From Streptomyces sp. NBC_00670 (lineage in GTDB: Bacteria > Actinomycetota > Actinomycetes > Streptomycetales > Streptomycetaceae): a DNA stretch of 64,000 nt. A program made the translations under genes and the position numbers. Below the pieces are notes generated by a model. It saw only the letters and a program-made list of their open reading frames with translations. It had not been told where the DNA came from and searched no databases. Below are positions 33,785 through 42,286 of the stretch, piece after piece. The stretch covers positions 434,001 to 498,000 of the forward strand of contig NZ_CP109017.1 of NCBI RefSeq assembly GCF_036226765.1, given 5' to 3'. Numbering within the stretch: position 1 is the first letter of the stretch; each line of letters opens with the position of its first letter.

Positions 33785-36199
33785 TCAGTCGGGCAGCGCC
33801 AGCCGGCGTTCCTCTCCCGGGCGGACGCGGAGCGCGTGGCCGGCGACGTGGACGTCGAGGGGCGCGGCGGCGGAGGGCGGCACCTCGATCTCCACGAGCC
33901 GGTGTTCCAGCCGCAGCCGTACGCCCCAGTGGTCGTGGTGGCGCAGGGTGAAGCCGTAGGAGGAGAGCTCCGGGAGTGGCACGGGGTCGAGCCGGAGGGC
34001 ACCGCCGCGGGTCCGCAGGCCGGGCAGGCCGCGCTGGACGAGGTCGAGGGTGCCGGCCATGGCGCCGAGGTGGATGCCCTCGCCGGTGGTGCCGCCCTGC
34101 ACGTCGGCGACATCGCCGCGCAGCGCCTCCTGGACGTAGGTCCACGCCTCGGTGCGGCGGCAGCGGGCCAGGACCCAGCCGTGCACCAGTCCGCTGAGGG
34201 TGGAGCCGTGGCTGGTGCGGGCCAGATAGTGGTCGACGGTGCGGCGCCAGAGATCGTCGTCGAAGCGGTGGCCCAACCGCGCGAAGAGGGCGACGAGTTC
34301 GTCCGGCGGGAAGAGGTGGCCGAGCATGAGGACGTCGGCCTGTTTGGAGGCCTTGTAGCGGTTGACGCTGTCGCCCTCCGCCTCCAGGATCCGGTCAAGG
34401 CGGCGGATGTCCCCGTAGCGGGCGCGGTAGCCGTCCCAGTCGAGTTCGGCGAGGTCGGCGTAGCCCTCGAACTGGCTGATGACACCGTCGTGGAAGGGGA
34501 TGCGCAGGGTGCGGGAGACCTCCTCCCAGCGCTGGAGCTCGCCGTCCTCGAGACGGGTGTTCTCGGTGAGTTCGCGGCGGCGTGGCTCGGGGAGCGACCG
34601 CAGCAGTTCCAGGGTGCGGGTGAGGACCCAGGCGGCGGTGACGTTGGTGTAGGCGTTGTCGTCGAGGCCGGGGCGGCCGGCGTCCGGGTAGGCGTCGTGG
34701 TACTCGTCGGGGCCCATCACACCGAGGATGCGGTGCCGGCGCGTGGCCGGGTCCCAGGTGGCGGAGTCCGCCCAGAACCGGGCGATCTCCAGCAGCATCT
34801 CGGCGCCGCCGGTGTGCAGGAACTCGGTGTCGCCGCTCGCCTCGCAGTACTGCCACACGTTGTGCGCGATCGCCGATCCGACGTGGTGCTGGAGATGGGA
34901 GTGGTCGGGCAGCCAGCGGCCCGAGCGGGGGTTGAGGTGCAACCGCTGGGTCTCCTCCCGGCCGTCGCTGCCGCTCTGCCAGGGGTAGAGCGCGCCGCGC
35001 CTGCCGAGGGCGCGGGCCGCCGTGCGGGCGGGCTCCAGGCGCCGGTGGCGGTAGGTGAGCAGGGCGCGGGAGACCTCGGGGAAGTGCAGGTTGAGGTACG
35101 GCAGCACGAACAGCTCGTCCCAGAAGACGTGGCCGCGGTAGGCCTCGCCGTGCAGCCCGCGCGCGGGGACGCCGACGTCGAGGTCGGCGGTGTGCGGGGA
35201 GAGGGTCTGCAGGACGTGGAAGAGGTGCAGTCGCAGGATGTGGCCGGGTTCGCCGGGGACCTCGAGCCGGGCCCTGCGCCACAACTGCGCCCAGGCCGCG
35301 CGGTGGTTGTCCCGCAGCTCCGGGAAGCCCGGGGCCCCGGCGGCCCGTTCGGCGGCGGCGCACAGCGGGTCGCTGATGGCGGGGTCGCGGGAGGTGTGCA
35401 GGGCGACGGTCTTGTCGACGACGGCCGTGCGGCCGGGCTCCAGGCGCAGGCGTGCGGTGTGCAGGGCGCGGGGGTGGGCGTGGTGGACGGTGACGGGGGC
35501 GTCCGCCGCCATGACGCGGGCGGCCATGCCGATCCGGATGTCGGAGGTGCGGGTGCGGCAGCGCAGCCATGCGGTGTCGGGGGCGGTGGGGGCGGTGCCG
35601 GTGTGGACGTGGGTGAGGTGGCGGCCGTCGAGGTCGCGGTAGCGGGGGACGCCCGCGTTGGTGACGCCGCCGTCGAGGGCCGACTCGACGTCGAGCTCGG
35701 TGGCCGCGCCTTCCACGGTGAACTCGGTGCGCAGGGCGGCGAGCTGGGGGTCTGCCATGGAGACGAGGCGGTGCTGGCGTACGTCGAGGGCTGTCCGGCC
35801 CTCGTCGAGGGCGTAGCGGGTGTGGCGTTCCAGCAGGCCGGAGTCGAGGTGGAGGGTGAGGTGGTGGGCGAGGACGGGGGTGGTGTCCGGGGTGAGCCAG
35901 GCGCCTTTGGCGGGGCGGAAGCGGAGGGGGAGCCAGTTGGGGAGGTTGACCATGTCCTCGTTCTCGACCTGGCGGCCGGCGACGTCGGAGGTGAGGCGGT
36001 CGTAGCAGCCGGCGAGGTAGGTGCCGGGGTAGTGGACGTCGTCCGCGTCGCACTCGGGGAGTGCACCGCGGGTGGCGAAGCGGCCGTTGCCGAGGGTGGT
36101 CAGGGATTCCCGGAGGCGTTCGGCGGTGGGCTCGTATCCGGTGTACTCCCAGGTGTGGGGGGTGGCGGTGCCGGCGGCGAGGGGGGTCCGAGGGTCCAT
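33785..36199 (-). CDS. Glycoside hydrolase family 65 protein (disaccharide phosphorylase type)
   Basis: An 804-residue cytoplasmic enzyme. The N-terminal beta-sandwich (about 10-270) is followed by an (alpha/alpha)6 barrel with the general acid Glu499 in GVMGPDEYHD, 'GHVFWDELFVLPYLNLHFPEVSRALLTYRHRRLEPARTAA', and the phosphate-binding-type segments 'SHGSTLSGLVHGW' and 'GTTGEGIHLGAMAGTLD'. These favour inverting phosphorolysis of an alpha-linked glucosyl disaccharide (maltose, trehalose or kojibiose) over hydrolysis. Substrate cannot be assigned. The usual partner, beta-phosphoglucomutase, is not adjacent. ATG 36199 follows AGGAG. Confidence 0.88.
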   Translation of the reverse strand: MDPRTPLAAGTATPHTWEYTGYEPTAERLRESLTTLGNGRFATRGALPECDADDVHYPGTYLAGCYDRLTSDVAGRQVENEDMVNLPNWLPLRFRPAKGAWLTPDTTPVLAHHLTLHLDSGLLERHTRYALDEGRTALDVRQHRLVSMADPQLAALRTEFTVEGAATELDVESALDGGVTNAGVPRYRDLDGRHLTHVHTGTAPTAPDTAWLRCRTRTSDIRIGMAARVMAADAPVTVHHAHPRALHTARLRLEPGRTAVVDKTVALHTSRDPAISDPLCAAAERAAGAPGFPELRDNHRAAWAQLWRRARLEVPGEPGHILRLHLFHVLQTLSPHTADLDVGVPARGLHGEAYRGHVFWDELFVLPYLNLHFPEVSRALLTYRHRRLEPARTAARALGRRGALYPWQSGSDGREETQRLHLNPRSGRWLPDHSHLQHHVGSAIAHNVWQYCEASGDTEFLHTGGAEMLLEIARFWADSATWDPATRRHRILGVMGPDEYHDAYPDAGRPGLDDNAYTNVTAAWVLTRTLELLRSLPEPRRRELTENTRLEDGELQRWEEVSRTLRIPFHDGVISQFEGYADLAELDWDGYRARYGDIRRLDRILEAEGDSVNRYKASKQADVLMLGHLFPPDELVALFARLGHRFDDDLWRRTVDHYLARTSHGSTLSGLVHGWVLARCRRTEAWTYVQEALRGDVADVQGGTTGEGIHLGAMAGTLDLVQRGLPGLRTRGGALRLDPVPLPELSSYGFTLRHHDHWGVRLRLEHRLVEIEVPPSAAAPLDVHVAGHALRVRPGEERRLALPD

Positions 36200-36507
36200 G
36201 ACGCTCCTGTCCGCCACGGGGGGTGCCCCACGGCTCTTTCGCCCCCGCCGCCCCTACCCGTCCCATCCTCAAGGGGCACCCCCAAGGGGGCTCTGCCCCC
36301 TGGAACCCCCGAAATGCCTCGGGGCTGTGCCCCCGAACTCCCGGCCCATCCCGGCCAACTCAGGGGCGCGGGGAACTGCGCGGCCGGCCCCGTCCCACCC
36401 GCAGCCGCCAACCTGCCGCACCCCCCGGGCTCTCCCGCGCCTCCCGCCCCCCCACTCGGTCCCTCTCCCCGGGCTTCGCGGGGAGGGGCCGAGGGGCGAG
36501 GCCCCGG
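36200..36507. repeat. 308-nt gene-free region holding composite repeat, copy 4
   Basis: Between the GH65 start and the DUF3618 stop. Module A runs from about 36238 with the C-rich tract, a variant hairpin around AAGGGGG/CCCCCTT-type sequence, and a second GGGGC/GCCCC stem. Module B is forward (GGGGCGCGGGGAACTGCGCG from about 36363) followed by ACCCGCAGCCG (about 36396-36407). A further Cys-Gly-rich-looking stem, CCCCGGGCTTCGCGGGG, lies near 36475-36491. No coding sequence is supported. Confidence 0.75.
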
Positions 36508-37266
36508 TCAACCGGCTTCGCCGGGGCCGCCGGTGGCCTTGTCGCGGGCCTCGTGGGCCGCGTCCTCGCCCACCTCCTTCAGACCCCGCGCCGTGTCCTG
36601 GCCGGCGGCCCGCGCCTGTTCCTTCGTCGTGCGCGCAGCGTCCTGCGCCGTCGACTTCACCGCGTCCACCGCCTCCTGCGCCGGCTCCCGCAGCTCCTCC
36701 TTGACGTCCTGCGCCGCCTGCGCCGCCCCCCGCTTCACGGGGCCGAGCAACTGGTCGGAGTGCTCCCGCAGTTGCCGTCCCGCCCGCTCCTCCGCCTTGG
36801 TCGGCGGCAGCAGCGCCGCGGCGAGCATGCCGGCGCCGAAGGCGATGACACCCGCCGCCAGCGGACTGCCCTCCGTCCCCCGCCGCACCTGCTCCGGTGT
36901 CTGCTGGATCGCCTCGCCGACCTGCCCGGCGGCATGTTCCGCCGTCCCGGCGACCTGCCCGGCGGCCGACCGCGTCGTGTCGGCGACCTGGCCCGCCGTC
37001 GAGCGGGCCGCGCCGGCGACGCTGCCCGCCGCCTGACCGGCTCCGCCGGCGACCTGGTGCGCGGTGTCCGTCATGCTCGACGCGGCGTCACGGGAAGTGC
37101 CCATCACGCGCTCCTTCATGTGCGTCATCCTGGTCCGGGTGGCGGCGGCCCGGCGCCGGGCCATCCGCCGCGGGCCCATCCGGTCCGCGAGGAGATCGAC
37201 GTTGCGGGCCAGATGCGCGCGCCGGTACTCCACGTCGGTCCTCAGCTGGTCGGGTGTCGTGCCCAT
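36508..37266 (-). CDS. DUF3618 domain protein
   Basis: A 252-residue protein. The first about 45 residues ('TTPDQLRTDVEYRRAHLARNVDLLADRMGPRRMARRRAAATR') match DUF3618. Long Ala/Thr/Gly-rich helical repeats ('AGQVADTTRSAAGQVAGTAEHAAGQVG') follow, then one hydrophobic segment (about 140-160, 'SPLAAGVIAFGAGMLAAALLPP') and an LEA-like charged helix. AAGGAGGA precedes ATG 37266. It overlaps the end of the holin-like gene by 25 nt and is last in a three-gene operon, likely a membrane-associated envelope or osmotic stress system. The function is unknown. Confidence 0.85.
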   Translation of the reverse strand: MGTTPDQLRTDVEYRRAHLARNVDLLADRMGPRRMARRRAAATRTRMTHMKERVMGTSRDAASSMTDTAHQVAGGAGQAAGSVAGAARSTAGQVADTTRSAAGQVAGTAEHAAGQVGEAIQQTPEQVRRGTEGSPLAAGVIAFGAGMLAAALLPPTKAEERAGRQLREHSDQLLGPVKRGAAQAAQDVKEELREPAQEAVDAVKSTAQDAARTTKEQARAAGQDTARGLKEVGEDAAHEARDKATGGPGEAG

Positions 37267-37697
37267 TGCGCGTCCTCCTTGAGGGTCTGCACGGTCTGTT
37301 CGGGCTTGACGTGGACGGCCCGCAGCCGGGCCCGGCCGGTGGTGTACAGCACGGCGCCGGCCACCGCCCACACGGCGGTGACGATGAGCGCCGCCCAGGC
37401 GAGGTCCATGACGTTGGCGAGGGCGAACATGACCGTGAGGCTGCCCATCAGCAGGACGAGGTGCCCCGCGTATCCGGCGCCGCCCAGCAGGCCGAACGCC
37501 TTGCCGGCCTTCGTCGACTCCTGTTTGATCTCCGCCTTGGCCAGTTCGATCTCGTCGCGGACGAGCTGCGACAGATCGCTGCCGATCTCGCCGACCAGGT
37601 CGCCGAGCGACGGCTCGGCCCCGTCGGCCGAGGGCGTGACCGGTTCCTGCGGCGCGTAGGGCCGCGCCGTCCCCGGTTCCCAGTAGGAGGTGGCCAT
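37242..37697 (-). CDS. Phage-holin-like (actinobacterial Holin-X, PF07332-type) membrane protein
   Basis: A 151-residue protein. A cytoplasmic helix 'SLGDLVGEIGSDLSQLVRDEIELAKAEIKQESTKAGKAFGLLGGA' is followed by two TM segments ('YAGHLVLLMGSLTVMFALANVM' and 'AWAALIVTAVWAVAGAVLYTTG'). This is the putative Actinobacterial Holin-X family, which is a chromosomal membrane protein rather than a lysis gene of a prophage: no phage genes are nearby. It is the middle gene of the operon, 3 nt from its upstream neighbour and overlapping the DUF3618 gene. Confidence 0.85.
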   Translation of the reverse strand: MATSYWEPGTARPYAPQEPVTPSADGAEPSLGDLVGEIGSDLSQLVRDEIELAKAEIKQESTKAGKAFGLLGGAGYAGHLVLLMGSLTVMFALANVMDLAWAALIVTAVWAVAGAVLYTTGRARLRAVHVKPEQTVQTLKEDAQWARHPTS

Positions 37698-37700
37698 GGC

Positions 37701-38549
37701 TCAGCCCCCTCGCGTCGGCCGCCCGGGCGGCGCCGGCTCGGCACCCTCCCCCAGCGGCGCACGGGACGGTCCCTCGCCGTATCCCGGCCGTTCCGCGTAT
37801 CCCGGGGGCTCCCCGTACCCCGGCCCCTGTCCGTACGCCGGGCCCTCCCCGTACCCCACGCCCTCCCGGTCTCCCCCGCCTTCCCCGTATCCGGGGCCCC
37901 GTCCGTATCCCGGGCCGCCGTAGGACGGCCGGGCCTCCCCGTAGCCGTACGCGGGGTCCTCGAAGCCGGTGTACGGGGTACCGCCCGCGCCCGCCGGGCG
38001 GCCGCCCGGACCGGCACCGTCGGTGAGGGCCGCGTGGCCGTCCTGCCCGGCGGCGCCGACGCCCTTGCCCGCCCGGGCCAGGGCGAACCCGGCCACCGCG
38101 GCCCCGGCGAGGAAGACGCCGGGGCGGCGCCGCGCGAAGGCGCGCAGGTCCCCGAGCAGGCCGTCGGGCCCCCGCTCCTCGAGCCGGGCGGCCACCTTGT
38201 GACCGCCGTCGGCCATCTGCCGTACGACACCGGCGGCACTGGACTCGCGCCCACCGCTGTCGCCCATGACGCGCAGCTCGTCGGAGAGCTTGCGCACGTT
38301 GTCGGCGAGGCGCCGGGTCTGGACGTCCGCCTGGTCCTGGAGCTGCTCGCGCAGCTCGTCCACGAAGTCACGGGCCTGGGCGGTGGCCTCGCCGGCCACG
38401 TTCCCCGCCTGCTCCTTGGCCGTGCCGGCCACCTCGGCGGCCTTGTCGCCCACCAGTCCGGCGCCCTCGCCCGCCTTGTCCTGGGCTGTTTTCGCCACTG
38501 CCGCCGGTGTCCCCCGGTCCGGGCGGCTGGTGCTCTGGAAGTCGCTCAA
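37701..38549 (-). CDS. LEA-like protein with TM segment and Gly/Tyr-repeat tail
   Basis: A 282-residue protein, first of a three-gene operon. Residues about 20-70 are helical and LEA-like ('AGEGAGLVGDKAAEVAGTAKEQAGN'). Residues 70-140 are an amphipathic helix region ('LREQLQDQADVQTRRLADNVRKLSDELRVMG'). A short hydrophobic segment (about 143-158) follows, and the last 90 residues carry repeated PGYGEGP/PSYGGP units. Homologues head the same holin-DUF3618 operon in other streptomycetes. The low-complexity tail may phase-separate or bind the wall, but that is speculation. Confidence 0.7.
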   Translation of the reverse strand: MSDFQSTSRPDRGTPAAVAKTAQDKAGEGAGLVGDKAAEVAGTAKEQAGNVAGEATAQARDFVDELREQLQDQADVQTRRLADNVRKLSDELRVMGDSGGRESSAAGVVRQMADGGHKVAARLEERGPDGLLGDLRAFARRRPGVFLAGAAVAGFALARAGKGVGAAGQDGHAALTDGAGPGGRPAGAGGTPYTGFEDPAYGYGEARPSYGGPGYGRGPGYGEGGGDREGVGYGEGPAYGQGPGYGEPPGYAERPGYGEGPSRAPLGEGAEPAPPGRPTRGG

Positions 38550-38675
38550 GGCTCCTCCTGGTCGCTAGAGCGTCGAGAGAGCGTTCCGCAGCGGTATGCC
38601 ACGAATATCCCTTTTGCAGGGATACCGGGTGCCCGGGCCCGAATGGGGGAAACAGCCGGCCTCGGAAGGGAGGGC

Positions 38676-39572
38676 TCAATACCCCCACCGCTCCGCGATC
38701 TCGCGCGCCCTGCCCGTCAGAATCTCCGTGCCGGGGTGCGCGCGCCCCGGCTGGACGCGACCCGAGAGGATCTTCTCACTGCGGTCGCCGAGGTTGGGCA
38801 GGTACGGGCCCTGTTCCTGGTCCCCGTACCGGAGCATCCCCGGCTCCCACTCCAGGCCGAGCCAGTCGCACAGCCCCCGGGTGGCCTTCTCGGGGTCGGC
38901 GGTGAGGTCCTCGTAGCGCACGGTGCGGCACAGTGCGGGATCGAGGGTGCGACGGGCCTCCTCCAGCGGGAGCAGGTACTTCAGGACGTTGCGCGCGTTC
39001 TCCTCGGACGTGGCGGTGTTGCCCTTGCGGTTGTCGAGCGAGCTGATGATGCCCGCCGGGTGCCGGTGCAGGAGGAGGAAGCGGGCCCCGGGCCAGGCGT
39101 AGTGCAGACGCTGCCAGGCCCAGACGTTGCCGGGAGTCTTGTCGACGACGACGTCCTTGCCGCTGCGCTGGAGTTCGACGTGCAGGACGCGGTCCCAGAG
39201 CAGATGCTCCATCTCGGCCTTGTCCAGGTCGAGTTCTCTCATGGAGCGCTCGGAGAAGTCCGGCGTCAGCCGCACTTCCACGCTGCGCAGGTGCAACTCG
39301 TGCGGAGCGCGGATCCGGGAGTGGCTGTTGAGCAGCATCCGCAGCAGGGTGGAGCCGGAGCGGACCGGGGCGAGGACGAAGACGGGGTCCTCGACCAGCC
39401 TCGGCGCCCGGGGCACGGTGGTCTCGACGGCGATCGTCCGCTTCGGCGGCCGTCGGGCCGGTGCCGCGGCCCGTGGCCCGGGAGCACTCCCGTCACCGTC
39501 CCGCTGCGGAGGCCGCAGGGCCTCCTTCAGCAGCCGGCCCCGTCGTCGTATGCCTGTGTGCAGGGTTCCCAC
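38676..39572 (-). CDS. Sulfotransferase family protein
   Basis: A 298-residue enzyme likely transferring sulfate from PAPS. The 5'-phosphosulfate-binding loop is 'PVFVLAPVRSGSTLLRMLL', and the 3'-phosphate-binding region is 'ARFLLLHRHPAGIISSLDNRKG'. 'YEDLTADPEKATRGLCDWLGLEWEPGML' is the typical C-terminal dimerisation or acceptor side. GTG 39572 is chosen because GAGGAG ends 6 nt before it. A TTG at 39578 would have no spacing. The acceptor is unknown, and no biosynthetic genes adjoin it. Confidence 0.85.
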   Translation of the reverse strand: MGTLHTGIRRRGRLLKEALRPPQRDGDGSAPGPRAAAPARRPPKRTIAVETTVPRAPRLVEDPVFVLAPVRSGSTLLRMLLNSHSRIRAPHELHLRSVEVRLTPDFSERSMRELDLDKAEMEHLLWDRVLHVELQRSGKDVVVDKTPGNVWAWQRLHYAWPGARFLLLHRHPAGIISSLDNRKGNTATSEENARNVLKYLLPLEEARRTLDPALCRTVRYEDLTADPEKATRGLCDWLGLEWEPGMLRYGDQEQGPYLPNLGDRSEKILSGRVQPGRAHPGTEILTGRAREIAERWGY

Positions 39573-39733
39573 GCGCAACTCCTCGCCTTTGCTCGTGGGT
39601 GGGATTGTTCACGGGGAACTCTTACCCGGGCTGTGATTTCTTTTTACCTTCGGTGAGAATCCGCGCGACGACCGCCGCCGGGCTCCGGAGGCCGTGGGGC
39701 CACCGGAGCCGCGGTGGCGACGCGCGCCCCGCC

Positions 39734-41476
39734 TCAGGCCCCGCCGGTGCGCAGGTCCGTCAGCGACGCCGGGGTCAGCGGCCGGGGGTCGTCGTCGGGT
39801 TCGACGAGGACGACGGTGCAGGTGGCCGCGTGCGTCAGCGCCGTGGTGAGGCTGCCGTCGGCGAACTGGGCGAGCGCTCCGCGCGGGGAGCGGCCGACGG
39901 CGACGGTCCGGGCGTGGACGTCGGCGGCGTGCCGGGCCAGGGCGTGTCCGGCGGCGGCGTGGTCTCCGACGCTGGTGAGGATCTGCCCGGTGGCGGCGAC
40001 ACCGAGGCCGGCGAGCCGGGCGAGATGCGCGGTGACGGCGTCCCTGGCCTCCTCCTCGGTCTCGGTGTCGACGGCCTGTCCCTCGACGACGGCGGTCTGC
40101 CGCACGTGCACGACCTCCAGCGGGCTGCCGGTGTCGCGGGCGAGCCGGGCGGCGGCGTCCACGATCGCGGCGGCCCGCTCGTGCGCGCCCACGGCGACCA
40201 CGACCGGAGGCCGGCCGTCGGCGGCCGCGGCGGCGCCGACCGGTGTGAACACGGGCGAGCCGGCTCCGGCGGGCTCGACGCTCTCACTCTCCCCGTCGCG
40301 CTGCTCGGCGCGCGCCAGCAGCCGGTGCCCGCTGGCGAGCACCGGGATGGCCAGGACGAAGGTGGCGGCGCCGAGGTAGAAGGGCACGCTCAGATCGGTG
40401 GCGTCGGCGAGCTTGCCCGCGACGTACGGGGCGAGGCCGCCGCCGATGAAGCGCAGGAAGCCGTACGCCGAGGAGGCGACCGGACGCTCGACGGGCGAGA
40501 CGAGCATGACGGCCTGGGTGGTGAGGGTGTTGTTGATGCCGATGAAGGCGCCGCTGACGATGACCGCGACGATGACGACGGACGGGGTGTCGACGCCCGC
40601 CGCGATGACCGCCATGACGATGCCGAGGCCGAGCAGGTTGGCGTAGAGGACGGGCGCGGTGCCGTACCTGCCCTGCAGGCGCGGGGCGAAGAACACGCTG
40701 AACGCGGCGACGAGCAGTCCCCAGCCGGTGAAGACGAGCCCGAGCTGGTGGGCGCTCAGCTCCATCGGGTAGGGGGCGTAGCCGAGCATGGTGAAGAAGC
40801 CCCAGTTGTAGAGCAGCGCCATGATGCCCATGGTGAGCAGGCCGCGGTGGCGCAGCGCCTTGAGCGGGGCGACGGGTGAGGTGGGGCGCTCGGGTTTGGG
40901 CAGGGAGGGGACGAAGGCGAGGGTGGCGACGAGGGCGATGGCCATGAGGACGGCGACGCCGAAGAACGGACCGCGCCAGCTGATGGCGCCCAGCTCGCCG
41001 CCGAGCAGCGGGCCGACGGCGATGCCGAGGCCCAGCGCGGTCTCGTAGAGGATGATCGCGCCGCCGAACCCGCCGCTCGCCGAGGCCACGATGACGGCGA
41101 GGGAGGTGGCGATGAACAGCGCGTTGCCCAGACCCCAGCCGGCCCGGAAGCCGACTATGCCGTTGATGGAGTCGGTGGTGCCGGCGAGCGCGGCGAACAC
41201 GACGATCACGGCGAGGCCGGTGACCAGGGTCCGCTTGGCACCGATGCGGCTGGAGACCCAGCCGACGATCAGCATGGCGACCGCGGTGACGATCAGATAG
41301 CTGCTGAACAGCAGGGAGACCTGGCTGGGCGTGGCGTGCAGGCTGTCGGCCAGGGCGGGCAGGATCGGGTCGACCAGACCGATGCCCATGAACGAGATCA
41401 CGCAGGCGAAGGCGACGGCCCAGACGGCCTTGGGCTGCCGGAACGGGCCGGCAGCCTTTCCGTGCGGTGCACTCAT
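39734..41476 (-). CDS. MFS transporter fused to a C-terminal UspA domain
   Basis: A 580-residue fusion. Residues about 15-400 form a 12-TM major facilitator drug exporter ('VWAVAFACVISFMGIGLVDPILPALADSLHATPSQVSLLFSSYL', motif A 'GWVSSRIGAKRTLV', motif C-like 'GIAVGPLLGGELG'). Residues about 425-575 form a universal stress protein domain ('PVVVAVGAHERAAAIVDAAARLA', 'SPLEVVHVRQTA', 'ARTVAVGRSPRGALAQFADGSLTTALTHAATCTVVLVE'), predicted cytoplasmic. The nucleotide-binding GxxGxxxxxS-like signature is altered to GRSPRGALAQFADGS. A MarR gene lies just upstream on the same strand, so efflux is probably MarR-controlled. Confidence 0.9.
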   Translation of the reverse strand: MSAPHGKAAGPFRQPKAVWAVAFACVISFMGIGLVDPILPALADSLHATPSQVSLLFSSYLIVTAVAMLIVGWVSSRIGAKRTLVTGLAVIVVFAALAGTTDSINGIVGFRAGWGLGNALFIATSLAVIVASASGGFGGAIILYETALGLGIAVGPLLGGELGAISWRGPFFGVAVLMAIALVATLAFVPSLPKPERPTSPVAPLKALRHRGLLTMGIMALLYNWGFFTMLGYAPYPMELSAHQLGLVFTGWGLLVAAFSVFFAPRLQGRYGTAPVLYANLLGLGIVMAVIAAGVDTPSVVIVAVIVSGAFIGINNTLTTQAVMLVSPVERPVASSAYGFLRFIGGGLAPYVAGKLADATDLSVPFYLGAATFVLAIPVLASGHRLLARAEQRDGESESVEPAGAGSPVFTPVGAAAAADGRPPVVVAVGAHERAAAIVDAAARLARDTGSPLEVVHVRQTAVVEGQAVDTETEEEARDAVTAHLARLAGLGVAATGQILTSVGDHAAAGHALARHAADVHARTVAVGRSPRGALAQFADGSLTTALTHAATCTVVLVEPDDDPRPLTPASLTDLRTGGA

Positions 41477-41645
41477 GTGCGGTTCTCTTCCGGACGAGGG
41501 CGGGTGGGGCGGGGCAGGAACAGAAGGGAGTGACAGGGACGGGGAGGGGGACGGAGACGGGCAACGGGGCCGTGGACCCGGTGCCCGCGGAGTCGCGCGG
41601 AACCGGACGTCGACGCGGGTGGGCCGGTGGTGTGCACGGGCGGCC

Positions 41646-42107
41646 TCACCCCCGTTCCCGACGCCGGTCGCGGATCACCCGCGCCAGGGCGGTGAGCGCG
41701 ACCTCGGCCGCCCGCTGCTCGGGTGGGGTCAGTTCGGCCATGAGTTCGTCCAGCGCCCTCGCACGCTCGGCGCGGCGCTGCGCGAAGACCCGCAGCCCGG
41801 CGTCGGTGACCGCGACGAGCACCCCGCGCCCGTCGCTGCGGTCGGCGGTGCGGCGCACCAGCTCCGCCCGCTCCATGCGGGTGACGAGCTGGGTCGCGTT
41901 GGGCTGCGAGACGCCTTCGGCCCGGGCCAACTCGGTGAGCCGCAGGGGCCCTTCGCGGCTGAGCCGCCCGAGCAGCGAGGACGCGGCGATGCCGAGCCCC
42001 CCGGCGGTGGCGCTCTGCCGCACGTGCCGGAGCACCTGCTCCACGGCGACGACGAGATCCTCCGTCGCTCCGTGGGGTTCGTCGGGAGGCGCGTCACGCA
42101 TGTCCAT
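41646..42107 (-). CDS. MarR family transcriptional regulator
   Basis: A 153-residue winged-helix regulator: 'SSLLGRLSREGPLRLTELARAEGVSQPNATQLVTRMERAELVRRTADRSDGRGVLVAVTDAGLRVFAQR', with the wing DRSDGRG. ATG 42107 is chosen over the upstream ATG 42122, because a TTGTTT-17-CATAAT promoter places transcription start at 42107, giving a leaderless mRNA. It lies 169 nt upstream of the MFS-UspA gene on the same strand and likely regulates it. An 11-nt palindrome TGCATAATGCA overlapping the -10 may be its own site. Confidence 0.9.
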   Translation of the reverse strand: MDMRDAPPDEPHGATEDLVVAVEQVLRHVRQSATAGGLGIAASSLLGRLSREGPLRLTELARAEGVSQPNATQLVTRMERAELVRRTADRSDGRGVLVAVTDAGLRVFAQRRAERARALDELMAELTPPEQRAAEVALTALARVIRDRRRERG

Positions 42108-42108
42108 C

Positions 42109-42142
42109 ACTGCATTATGCATTTACATGTAGCGTGAAACAA
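42109..42142 (-). promoter_or_regulatory. Promoter of the MarR gene with overlapping palindrome
   Basis: Minus strand: -35 TTGTTT (42137-42142), 17-nt spacer, -10 CATAAT (42114-42119), then 6 nt to ATG 42107. TGCATAATGCA and ACATGT palindromes overlap the core, consistent with MarR autorepression. Confidence 0.6.
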
Positions 42143-42286
42143 GATGTTTCCGGCGTCGGCCGCCACTCCTTCGTATGAACGCCGCGCATTCCTCATGACC
42201 CGACCGGCCCTTCTTCCTACCGTGCGGAGTGCGCACAGACCGACGAGAGCAGTGCGCGTACATCGACGGGAAAAGGTGAGATGCCC

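Noticed and set aside
32759..37036. 1425-codon plus-strand frame across YihY, GH65 and DUF3618
   Set aside because: Composition is that of an antisense shadow. It crosses an intergenic repeat and three well-supported minus-strand genes.
37242..37697. Prophage lysis gene (holin)
   Set aside because: No other phage genes are present, and the family is a chromosomal actinobacterial membrane protein within a conserved operon.
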